From assembly GCA_958448705.1 (NCBI GenBank), contig CAUDEY010000001.1, positions 124,001 through 188,000 of the forward strand: a DNA stretch of 64,000 nucleotides. The letters are read 5' to 3'. Below are positions 23,507-31,701 of the stretch, one piece after another (positions within the stretch are counted from its first letter, which is position 1; each line of letters starts with the position of its first letter). The DNA is from UMGS1322 sp900550765 (lineage in GTDB: Bacteria > Bacillota > Clostridia > Christensenellales > QALW01). The translations under genes and the position numbers were made by a program. The notes below the pieces were generated by a model. It did not search any database, was not told where the DNA came from, and saw nothing but the letters and a program-made list of their open reading frames with translations.

Positions 23507-25528
23507 CTATCCTCTTTTAAAAGATACACATGCCGCTGCCGGCAGTTTGAATACCTGACCTTCTTCCAAAACGGCAACAGATTCGCCATGCTCGCATGTC
23601 CAGCTTTCCGGGCAATATACATAAACGTTTCCTCTTGCATTTTCCAGGCAAAGATCTGTTCCCTCCCATACGGCTTTTACTGTTTTCATCCCCATATAAA
23701 AGTTAGCATCATCACACAAAAACTGAGGAACCTTTGAAGCCTTTTTCAAGTACAGCGCGCGCACGCTGTGGGGCGCCATTGCGTTGAGCGGTATTTCCTT
23801 CTCAAATCGGCCTAAAAAGCTCTTGCTCCAGCAATCAAAAGCAAAAACCGGTTCTTCCAAACACAAATTTTGATCTATCGTTTCCTCTGTCCAATTAAAT
23901 GCCGCAGCAATGCGTGCATCGCCGCAGGTCACCTGTACCCTGCTGCACAACGGATATTCAAAAAAATTCTCCGGAACCAATCCCACACCAATCGGCGGCA
24001 GAACCTGCCGAATAAGCTCTTTCCGCTCATCGCTGAGCCGCTCGATTTCTTCGTTGATCAAAACCGGACCGCCGCTCATTGCAACAACCGTAGCCCAAAC
24101 CCGTGCTTCATCTAAGGTTGTGCAAAAATCATCATCCTTCTCGCCTAAATAATCTCTGACCAAAAGAGCGTCAGGATCATTGATGAACACTTTATTGTGA
24201 TAATAGCTGCGCAAAAAGATATTCTGCGCATTCTTTACAATCAACTGCCAATATCCGGGGTGTTCAAGGTTTCCCTTACACCAGGTAATATCCTGGGAAG
24301 CCCGAATAGAATCAAAAACACCTACCGCTTCAGTGATCGGCGCACCGCAAGCTAAAAGGTATACGTCTTGACCCACTGTTCGGCGAATCTGCCGAACAGC
24401 GTTTTTATATACTGCAACGCAGTAATCCTTGGCATAGGTTACTACGTCTTCTTCCGTATTGGCACGAATCAGGGATCGTACCAGAAAATCGATTTTAAAA
24501 TACCGGCAATTAAAGTTTTCAACGGCATTTTCAAAGGCATGTGCAATATGTTTCAGTACCTCTGTCTTTTCCAGGTCCAGCGGATACACTGAGCCGTCAC
24601 CTTCACTGGCAAGAACTTGATTCCCGCCGAACGCCCGTTTGATTGTATCGCCGTAAAAGATATTATAATCATAGTGCTGTTTAAAAAAGCTGCTGGTATT
24701 GACCATAAGCGTAGGCGCGAGCCAAAGCCCTAAACGCTGACCCGTACTGTTTAATTTTTGACTGAGTTTCTGTATACCGCCGCCAAAGGTGTTTTCATTT
24801 GCCGTCCAATCTGAACTAAAGGTGGATTCCCGCTGCCAGCCGTCGTCGATCTGTATCAGATCTGCTCCTAAAGCCGAAAATTCTCGCTTCATATTTTCAC
24901 TTTGGAGCAACACCCTATCCTCGGTCACATTTCCGTAATAGCATGACCAGGATGACCAGCCGCTGTCTATACTCTTCGGCAATACGATATGATGCTTCTG
25001 CGCCATAAAAGAGGCATATGCTGCAAAAAATGCACCGCCTTCCATACGCTCGTCCACAACAAACTGCTCCAGCCTGTATTCCTCCCCCGGTACCAAGAAC
25101 TTATCTTCCATATAATACCGAAGAACGGTTCCCTCTCCGGTGCTGATAAAGCGGGTTAAAAAACGCTCCGCCGTCGTAACGGCCAAGTTAAAATTTTGCC
25201 CTCTTTCATTTTGGTACAGAAGCAGATCTCTTGAAACAACCGCATCCGAGCCGATCTCAGTAATAAAAGCAAAATCGTTGGTACAGAAGCCGTTATTAAA
25301 AAATAATAGTTTTTCACGGCAAAAGGATTCCGAAAAAGAAAACACAAGATCAATCCTGTTCAACGGCACTGCCTGACGTGCCTGAATCCGCAGCGTATAT
25401 TCCGTTCCGCAGGAAACCTCCGCCCGTTCCGCTTTTAAAAGGAACGCGCCGCAATCCACCTCCTGCTTATCGTTCAGCAAATACTTTTTATTATCTGCCC
25501 AAACAGCTATTTGGCTTATATTTTTCAT
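23507..25528 (-). CDS. GH36-type alpha-galactosidase
   Basis: This 673-residue cytosolic glycoside hydrolase has an N-terminal beta-sandwich (about 1-180) and a (beta/alpha)8 barrel starting at GWSSWSCYYGNVTEDRVL (about 190). Clan GH-D motifs are LIQIDDGWQ (about 224-232), the nucleophile in YFKIDFL (Asp347) and the acid/base in SIRASQDI (Asp413). The length and the WSSW segment fit the GH36 family, which removes alpha-1,6-galactose from melibiose and raffinose-type sugars; related members are raffinose synthases or alpha-N-acetylgalactosaminidases, so the exact substrate is open. No signal peptide. AAAGGAG ribosome binding site and a good promoter upstream. No sugar transporter lies beside it. 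Confidence 0.8.
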   Translation of the reverse strand: MKNISQIAVWADNKKYLLNDKQEVDCGAFLLKAERAEVSCGTEYTLRIQARQAVPLNRIDLVFSFSESFCREKLLFFNNGFCTNDFAFITEIGSDAVVSRDLLLYQNERGQNFNLAVTTAERFLTRFISTGEGTVLRYYMEDKFLVPGEEYRLEQFVVDERMEGGAFFAAYASFMAQKHHIVLPKSIDSGWSSWSCYYGNVTEDRVLLQSENMKREFSALGADLIQIDDGWQRESTFSSDWTANENTFGGGIQKLSQKLNSTGQRLGLWLAPTLMVNTSSFFKQHYDYNIFYGDTIKRAFGGNQVLASEGDGSVYPLDLEKTEVLKHIAHAFENAVENFNCRYFKIDFLVRSLIRANTEEDVVTYAKDYCVAVYKNAVRQIRRTVGQDVYLLACGAPITEAVGVFDSIRASQDITWCKGNLEHPGYWQLIVKNAQNIFLRSYYHNKVFINDPDALLVRDYLGEKDDDFCTTLDEARVWATVVAMSGGPVLINEEIERLSDERKELIRQVLPPIGVGLVPENFFEYPLCSRVQVTCGDARIAAAFNWTEETIDQNLCLEEPVFAFDCWSKSFLGRFEKEIPLNAMAPHSVRALYLKKASKVPQFLCDDANFYMGMKTVKAVWEGTDLCLENARGNVYVYCPESWTCEHGESVAVLEEGQVFKLPAAACVSFKRG

Positions 25529-25576
25529 AAAAAATCTCCTTTACTATGCCAGATTCCCAGTATAAATATTAAGTAA

Positions 25577-25605
25577 TTTATACACGATTCTTCTTGCCGT
25601 GTCAA
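25577..25605 (-). promoter_or_regulatory. Promoter of the alpha-galactosidase gene
   Basis: On the minus strand a perfect TTGACA, a 17-nt spacer and TATAAA, 49 nt upstream of the start codon. Confidence 0.75.
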
Positions 25606-25647
25606 TCAAATTTTCAGAAAACACTTAACAATTCCGTTTTGCAGGAT

Positions 25648-25676
25648 TTGACTCCGCGGCAGTTCCGTGCTATACT
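25648..25676 (+). promoter_or_regulatory. Promoter of the aminotransferase gene
   Basis: TTGACT (25648-25653), a 17-nt spacer and TATACT (25671-25676), 34 nt upstream of the preferred ATG. It is back to back with the alpha-galactosidase promoter. Confidence 0.7.
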
Positions 25677-25710
25677 GTTTTTATTATAATTGGATTTACA
25701 GGATACGCAT

Positions 25711-26883
25711 ATGAATTATGAATTTTCAAACCGATTAAATCATTTTGAAACCGGTATCTTCGCGCAGCTGACGATCAAGCGCAATGAGCTTTTGGCAAAA
25801 AATAAAAAAGTCTATAACCTTTATGTAGGTACACCTGATTTTCCTCCGCCGCCCCACGTACGGGAAGCCGTATCGGAAGCGGCGAAAAATCCGGAAAATT
25901 TTAAATATTCTTTGATCGACAGTGAGCCCCTTCTGGACGCTGTAACAACTTATTATCAAAGACGATACGGCGTTGCCGTTGAAAAACAGGAGGTGACCTC
26001 GGTAAACGGTTCTCAGGATGGGATCGGGCATCTGGGCCTTGCACTGTGCAACAGCGGCGATATTGTATTGCTTCCCGACCCGGGGTATCCCGTATTTGAA
26101 GCCGGTGCCTATTTAGGGGGCGGAACTATAGCGTATTATCCGCTATTGAAAGAAAATGCTTTTCTGCCGGATCTTTCTGCTGTTCCGGAAGAAACGCTTT
26201 ACCGCACAAAATATATGCTGGTCTCCTATCCTTCTAATCCCTGCGGCGCTGTCGCGCCTAAAAAAACCTATGCGGAGCTGATTGAATACGCAAAAAAATA
26301 CAACTTTTATTTAATTAACGATAACGCCTACAGTGATATCCTCTTTGACGGACTGGAGGGCTTTTCCTTCCTTGCCTTGCCCGGAGCCAAGGAAGTGGGT
26401 ATCGAATTCTTTTCCCTCTCCAAGTCCTTTAATACGACAGGAGCACGAATTTCCTTTGCCGTGGGCAATAAAAAAATCATTGACGCGCTAAAAATCATCC
26501 GTTCCCAGTATGATTTTGGGATGTTTATGCCGATTCAATACGGCGCTATTGCAGCCCTTACCGGCCCTACTGAGTCCGTGAAAGCCCAGTGTGCCGAGTA
26601 TCAGCGCCGTCGGGATGCTCTGTGCGGCGGCCTCAGACGCATCGGCTGGAACGTACCGGATTCCAAAGGAACGATGTTCGTATGGGCCCCCATCCCTCCC
26701 AATTTTAAAAGCTCCATGGATTTCTGGAATGCGCTGGTAGAAAAAACAGGCATCATCTGTACCCCCGGCAATGCTTTCGGCCCCATGGGCGAAGGATATG
26801 TGCGTTTTGCGCTGGTACTGCCGGCAGAAGAGCTTTCCCATATTGTAACAATCATTGATAAAAGCGGTATTTTAAAAAAATAA
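25711..26883 (+). CDS. Class I/II PLP aminotransferase (DapL/AlaC-like)
   Basis: This 390-residue fold-type I aminotransferase has VGTPDFPPPPHVREA near the N-terminus, the cofactor-contacting VSYPSNPCGAVA (about residue 171), the NDNAYSDILFDG strand (about 203) and the PLP lysine in FFSLSKSFNTTGAR (Lys238 from this start). A final arginine in GYVRFALV binds the substrate carboxylate. The overall pattern is nearest to LL-diaminopimelate aminotransferase-like and alanine/aspartate transaminases. The ATG at 25711 has AGGA at proper spacing; an in-frame TTG at 25690 overlaps the expected transcription start region and is less likely. It stands alone, so the substrate is unresolved. Confidence 0.82.
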   Translation: MNYEFSNRLNHFETGIFAQLTIKRNELLAKNKKVYNLYVGTPDFPPPPHVREAVSEAAKNPENFKYSLIDSEPLLDAVTTYYQRRYGVAVEKQEVTSVNGSQDGIGHLGLALCNSGDIVLLPDPGYPVFEAGAYLGGGTIAYYPLLKENAFLPDLSAVPEETLYRTKYMLVSYPSNPCGAVAPKKTYAELIEYAKKYNFYLINDNAYSDILFDGLEGFSFLALPGAKEVGIEFFSLSKSFNTTGARISFAVGNKKIIDALKIIRSQYDFGMFMPIQYGAIAALTGPTESVKAQCAEYQRRRDALCGGLRRIGWNVPDSKGTMFVWAPIPPNFKSSMDFWNALVEKTGIICTPGNAFGPMGEGYVRFALVLPAEELSHIVTIIDKSGILKK

Positions 26884-26964
26884 TCCCCTTGAAAAACTTT
26901 TTTTCGCAAAAAAACACCCGATATCTATACACACGCATCTATTTTTGCAAAATTTTATAAACAT

Positions 26965-26997
26965 AAAAAAGCTGCCGGTCATACTGTGGCAGCTTTT
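26965..26997 (-). terminator. Terminator that overlaps the end of the capA remnant
   Basis: A 10-bp stem AAAAGCTGCC/GGCAGCTTTT with an 11-nt loop, followed on the minus strand by six T residues. The last codons and the stop of the upstream ORF lie inside the hairpin. Confidence 0.8.
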
Positions 26998-27491
26998 CTT
27001 ATTTCCGCATAAAAATTTTCATCGCTTTGGAGATACCGCCGAATCTGTTCCAGTCCCTCGCCGGTGATTGCAAGTGTACGCGCATAGGAATTCCTGGCCT
27101 CCGCCTCCCCCCTGAGTGTAGTTTCCAGATTCGCCACAGCGTAATCCGCTTGAGAAACGTAACGGCTCAAATAAGAAAAGATCGAATCAAAATAATACGA
27201 TAGGCTATTGGTAAGAATCGGCTCATGCATAAGAAGATCGCCGGCCACTGCAAGGGTTGCCTTTATTACCGCGGGGCTTTTCTGCCGGTCCCGCTGCGGA
27301 CTCGGCAGCGGAGAAAGCAAGGGCGAAGCAATAAATGAAGGAGTTTTGGGGAGTTCCTGCCGAAAGCTTTGTACCCAGAATACGACAAGGAAAAGAATGA
27401 CAACTACCAGTGACAGAACAAAAAGGAACGCACAGCCGTTTCCGCGGCAGCGCCTGCTGCGTTTTGATGCGGTACGGCGGGAATTTGCCAT
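26979..27491 (-). pseudogene. Truncated CapA-family protein
   Basis: The 170-residue frame begins like a complete CapA (PgsA-like) protein: a basic N-terminus, one membrane anchor (about 20-42), a Pro-rich linker and the metallophosphatase start KATLAVAGDLLMHEPI, followed by YVSQADYAVANLETTLRG. Family members run to about 350-400 residues with further metal ligands (the NNH/DxG and H-x-H motifs). Here homology stops right after NLETTLRG; a tail of about 40 unrelated residues runs into the terminator hairpin. The simplest reading is that an internal deletion removed the catalytic body, leaving a non-functional remnant. A short functional derivative is less likely. Confidence 0.65.
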
Positions 27492-27598
27492 TTCTCATCC
27501 CCCTTTGTCTTTTTATTTTACCATAAATAAACATTCCCTTCAGCTATGCCTTCTATTTTTTTCTCTCTCGGCATAAAATGCCTGCGCTGCAATGGACT

Positions 27599-27632
27599 AA
27601 AAAATATAAAAACCGGGATTTGTCCCGGTTTT
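27599..27632 (-). terminator. Terminator of rhaB
   Basis: A 10-bp stem AAAACCGGGA/TCCCGGTTTT with a 4-nt loop, followed on the minus strand by TATATTTTTT, 11 nt past the rhaB stop codon. Confidence 0.85.
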
Positions 27633-27642
27633 ATGCAAATAT

Positions 27643-29112
27643 TTACAGGCAGCTCTTTTGAAACAGCGCATAGGCCTCATCCCATCCGGGCTTTCCGGAA
27701 GGCATATAAACCTTCGTATCGGTGGACGCCTTAATCACTTCGCGGATTCCTGCAAGATCCTTAATTTCACCAAGCGCCATCAGCTGTACGGCTATATTCC
27801 CCATAGCCGTAGCCTCCGTAGGCCCTGCCACTACACGGCGCCCCGTTGCGTCAGCCGTCATCTGGCAAAGGAATTGATCCTTAATACCGCCGCCTACCAT
27901 ATGAATGGTATCGATGCGAGTGCCCATCATCTCTTCCATGGCCTCGGTAACATAGCGGTATTTTAATGCCAGGCTTTGGTAAATGCACAGTACAACCTCG
28001 CCCATCGTCTCAGGAACCTTCAACCCGGCATTTTTACAAAATTCCCGAATTCTGCCCGGCATATCTCCCGGAGGAGTAAAACCGTCAAAATCAGGGTTAA
28101 TAAAGGAACGAAACGGCTCCGCTTCTTTGGCGGCATTTTCCATATCATTAAAGGAATACTCTAAATTTTCCCGTTTCCACTGGCGGCGGCTCTCCTGAAT
28201 CAGCCACAACCCCATAATATTGCTTAAAAACCTGGTAGTGCGCTCCACGCCGCCTTCATTCGTAAAGTTAAAAGCCATAGCCTTTTCGTTAATCAGCGGC
28301 TGCTTTAGCTCCGTACCCATCAGCGACCAGGTACCGCAGCTGATATATAGGCTTTTCTGCGGATCTTCAAACGGTACCGCAGCTACAGCCGAGCCGGTAT
28401 CATGGGACGCCACACAGATTACCGGCACCTGCGGCATTTGCAGTTCTTTTGCCAGCTCCGGCTTTAAAAGTCCCAGTACGGTACCGGAATCCACGATATC
28501 TTTAAACAACTTTCTGTCAATGCCCAACGCATCGGTCAAGGAATACTCCCACTGCCCCTTGTTTGGATTCAGCAGCTGTGTGGTGGAAACATTGGAATAC
28601 TCCGCCGCCATTTTACCGGTAAGCAGGTAATTAAACAAATCCGGAATCAAAAGCAGATGCTCGGCACGATCCAAAAGCTGCGGTTTATTTTTTTTCAGAT
28701 TGCGCAGCTGGTACAGCGTGTTAAACGCCAAAAATTGCAGACCGGTTTTTTCATAAATATTTTCCTTACCCAGCTGCTGAAAGGTCTCTTCCATATTTTC
28801 AGGCTTCGCATCCCGATAATGGTACGGATTGCCCAATATTTCACCGTCTTTATCGATCAGGGCAAAGTCAACGCCCCAGGTATCAATGCCGATAGCGGCA
28901 ATATCCTTGTGCCCGGCTGCAGAACATTTGAGGATTCCCTGCTTAATCTCAAAAAACAACCGCAGGATATCCCAGTAAAAATGTCCGTTGACTTCCACCG
29001 GATCATTTGAAAAACGATGCAGCTCCTCAAGCTCTATCTTTCCGTTATCAAATGTACCTAAAATCGCGCGTCCGCTGGAAGCGCCAAAGTCAAATGCAAG
29101 AACTTTTTTCAT
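27643..29112 (-). CDS. rhaB: Rhamnulokinase
   Basis: This FGGY-family kinase of 489 residues phosphorylates L-rhamnulose at C1 before aldolase cleavage. The N-terminal phosphate loop is AFDFGASSGRAILG, the rhamnulokinase-type segment IGIDTWGVDFALID is near residue 75, and the ATP-binding half has ASHDTGSAVAAVP, YISCGTWSLMGTEL and HMVGGGIKDQFLCQMTADA. The W-G-V-D and C-G-T-W-S-L-M-G elements separate rhamnulokinase from xylulo- and fuculokinases. The start is the ATG at 29112, preceded by GGGGAGGA; the longer frame begins at 29133 within that leader. No rhaA, rhaD or transporter gene is adjacent, so rhamnose genes are scattered in this genome. Confidence 0.9.
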   Translation of the reverse strand: MKKVLAFDFGASSGRAILGTFDNGKIELEELHRFSNDPVEVNGHFYWDILRLFFEIKQGILKCSAAGHKDIAAIGIDTWGVDFALIDKDGEILGNPYHYRDAKPENMEETFQQLGKENIYEKTGLQFLAFNTLYQLRNLKKNKPQLLDRAEHLLLIPDLFNYLLTGKMAAEYSNVSTTQLLNPNKGQWEYSLTDALGIDRKLFKDIVDSGTVLGLLKPELAKELQMPQVPVICVASHDTGSAVAAVPFEDPQKSLYISCGTWSLMGTELKQPLINEKAMAFNFTNEGGVERTTRFLSNIMGLWLIQESRRQWKRENLEYSFNDMENAAKEAEPFRSFINPDFDGFTPPGDMPGRIREFCKNAGLKVPETMGEVVLCIYQSLALKYRYVTEAMEEMMGTRIDTIHMVGGGIKDQFLCQMTADATGRRVVAGPTEATAMGNIAVQLMALGEIKDLAGIREVIKASTDTKVYMPSGKPGWDEAYALFQKSCL

Positions 29113-29259
29113 TATTCCTCCCCCTAAAAACAAAAAATCATTTTGTATATATCATATCATCAACCACATATTTCCGTCAATCCCTTGAAAGCAGATCCTA
29201 AAAATTTATAACGAGGCTGTAAAAGAAAACGTCAGCCGCTTCATACCACCCAAAAAACC

Positions 29260-31701
29260 TCAAAGCAGCAGCGGAAGAACTTCAACAATTTCATCCCCCA
29301 TAACCGCCAGTGCATAAGGCTTACCGGCTGAAAGACGGGCTTCTATAAAAATATTTTCACTGTTGAACACTTCAACCTCCCCCGTTGCATGTACAGCCAA
29401 AACATCCACAGGTTCCTTTACATATACCGCTCCGGCGATCCTTGTTCCGTTAGAACCGTTTTTACGGAAATCAAAAGTTTTAAGTCCCTTGCGCGCGCGC
29501 ATCTGCAATTCATAATCCACCGCAAGGGAACGCTTAGCATAGCCTTTTTCACTCCATACCACGATCTCCCCTTCTTCGGTGATCTGCCGGGCAAAAACAA
29601 CGCTGTCCTCTTCCTCTAAGGAAATTCCCTTTACACCCGCCGTAACGCGGCCGGTTACACTGATATCGGAAATATCCATATTCAGGCTCATTCCGCTGCG
29701 CGTAATATACAACACACTCGCCTCTTTCTCGGAGAGCTCAGCATTTATCAGCGTATCACCTTCCTTCAGGGTAATTGCGTTAAATTTATTCTTTTTCACT
29801 GCGTATTCACTCAAAGGCGATATTTTGATCATACCGCGGCTGGTATAGAACAAGACTTTTGTCTCCGGCAATACATTCTTATAGCACACCGCCAAAACGA
29901 TCCGCTCGTTCTCCGCAAAGCCTTGGCACAGCCGGCCAGGAGCACAGCCCTTCTCTCTCCATTTATAATCAGGAATATCTTCAATCTTTATACGATAGCA
30001 ATATCCCAGGGAAGAAAACAGCAGCAAATCCATATCCGTCTGCGCCTGTTCCACCAGCACCAGCGCATCCTCGGCCTTTACCGGTGCCTCTTTACTGGAA
30101 AGATTATAATTCTTTACCGAGGCACGGCGGATATACCCTGAACGGTCCACCGATACAACAACATCCTCTACCACCTTAAAGGTCTCCGCCGTCACCTGCT
30201 GCTCGGTATGGCCGTAAAGAATCTCCGTACGGCGCGCATCCTTATAGCGCCGTTTGATATCCTGCAAACTCTTTTTAATTACTGAATTCAATTTTGCCTT
30301 ACTGGATAATATTTCTTCCAGCTCCGCGATCAGCGCACGAACTTCCTTCAGCTCTTTTTCCAATGTTTCGATCTCTAATCCCGTCAACCGCTGAAGACGC
30401 ATTTCCAAAATTGCCGTGGCCTGACGGTCGGAAAGCTCAAATGTCTGGCGCAGCTTCTCTTTTGCCGTACGCACATTAGGCGAAGAACGGATGATCTTGA
30501 TAACCCTGTCTATATTCTGTATGGCAATCATCAAGCCCGAAAGAATCTCTTCCCGCAGCCGCGCAGCATCAAGATCATGCCGCACGCGCTTGCGTTCCAC
30601 TTCTTTCTGATATTCAATATAGTACTTCGTGATTTCAAGCAAACCCATCTGTTTGGGTTTTCCCTCGGCAATCGCCACCATATTTACGCCGAAGGTCTTT
30701 TGCATATTGCTGTATTTATAAAGATACTGTAAAATTTTATCCACATCGCCGTCTTTTTTTACTTCAATAACGGCGCGCAGTCCCTCTCGGTCAGATTCAT
30801 CGCGGATATCGCTGATCTGCGTAAGCGGCCCTTTTTTCTCATTGACCATTTTCATAATCTCTACCAGCATAGCCGCCTTATTGACCTGATAGGGAATCTC
30901 GTGGATCACGATCAGCTTTTTACCGTTGCTGCCGTTTTCAATGGACGTTTTTGCCCGCATAATCAGCTTGCCGCTGCCATGCGCATAGGCATCCCGAATC
31001 GCTTCACCGTTAATGATGCTGCCGCCGGTGGGAAAATCCGGACCCTTGATATATTGGAGCATCTCCTCTAAAGTAATGCGCGGATTGTCGATCTGTGCAA
31101 TAACGCCGTCGATCACCTCTGCTAAATTATGGGTGGGAATATTGGTAGCAAGCCCTACGGCGATACCGGTGGCGCCGTTTACCAGAAGATTCGGAAAACG
31201 CCCGGGCAGGATATCAGGTTCTTTGCGGGTATCGTCAAAGTTCAGCGACCATTTGACCGTATCCTTTTCAATATCACGCAAAAGCTCCAGCGCAAGAGGC
31301 GCCATCCGCGCCTCGGTATAACGGAAAGCCGCAGCAGAATCGCCGTCGATGGATCCAAAATTACCATGCCCGTCCACAAGCGGCGCGCGCATAACGAAAT
31401 CCTGCGCCATACGGACCATCGTATCGTATATAGAAGAATCGCCGTGAGGGTGATATTTTGCCATCGTTTCCCCTACGATATTTGCGGATTTTTTAAACGG
31501 CTTATCCGGCGTAAGCCCCTGCTCATACATCACATAAAGCACCCGACGCTGAACGGGTTTTAAGCCATCCTCCACCCGGGGCAATGCACGTTCAAGAATC
31601 ACATGTTCTGAATACGGGATCATGGAGCTGTGCAGCACATTCTCCATGGTTTGGGAGAGAATGACGCTGTTATCCTGAAACGGTTGATTTTTTTTGGCCA
31701 T
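29260..31701 (-). CDS. parC: DNA topoisomerase IV subunit A (ParC-type)
   Basis: This 813-residue breakage-reunion subunit has the active-site tyrosine in AAAFRYTEARM (Tyr128). The quinolone-interaction helix reads HPHGDSSIYDTMVRMAQ, with wild-type-looking Ser89 and Asp93. The coiled-coil region (about 440-500) and a C-terminal beta-pinwheel (about 510-810) follow. In the pinwheel, where gyrase A carries the QRRGGKG box after a GYVKxxxLxEY strand, this protein has GYIRRASVKNYNLSSKEAPV, so the DNA-wrapping GyrA box is missing. That supports decatenating topoisomerase IV over gyrase. It abuts parE directly. Many databases label such Clostridia pairs simply as topoisomerase (ATP-hydrolysing) A and B. 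Confidence 0.85.
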   Translation of the reverse strand: MAKKNQPFQDNSVILSQTMENVLHSSMIPYSEHVILERALPRVEDGLKPVQRRVLYVMYEQGLTPDKPFKKSANIVGETMAKYHPHGDSSIYDTMVRMAQDFVMRAPLVDGHGNFGSIDGDSAAAFRYTEARMAPLALELLRDIEKDTVKWSLNFDDTRKEPDILPGRFPNLLVNGATGIAVGLATNIPTHNLAEVIDGVIAQIDNPRITLEEMLQYIKGPDFPTGGSIINGEAIRDAYAHGSGKLIMRAKTSIENGSNGKKLIVIHEIPYQVNKAAMLVEIMKMVNEKKGPLTQISDIRDESDREGLRAVIEVKKDGDVDKILQYLYKYSNMQKTFGVNMVAIAEGKPKQMGLLEITKYYIEYQKEVERKRVRHDLDAARLREEILSGLMIAIQNIDRVIKIIRSSPNVRTAKEKLRQTFELSDRQATAILEMRLQRLTGLEIETLEKELKEVRALIAELEEILSSKAKLNSVIKKSLQDIKRRYKDARRTEILYGHTEQQVTAETFKVVEDVVVSVDRSGYIRRASVKNYNLSSKEAPVKAEDALVLVEQAQTDMDLLLFSSLGYCYRIKIEDIPDYKWREKGCAPGRLCQGFAENERIVLAVCYKNVLPETKVLFYTSRGMIKISPLSEYAVKKNKFNAITLKEGDTLINAELSEKEASVLYITRSGMSLNMDISDISVTGRVTAGVKGISLEEEDSVVFARQITEEGEIVVWSEKGYAKRSLAVDYELQMRARKGLKTFDFRKNGSNGTRIAGAVYVKEPVDVLAVHATGEVEVFNSENIFIEARLSAGKPYALAVMGDEIVEVLPLLL

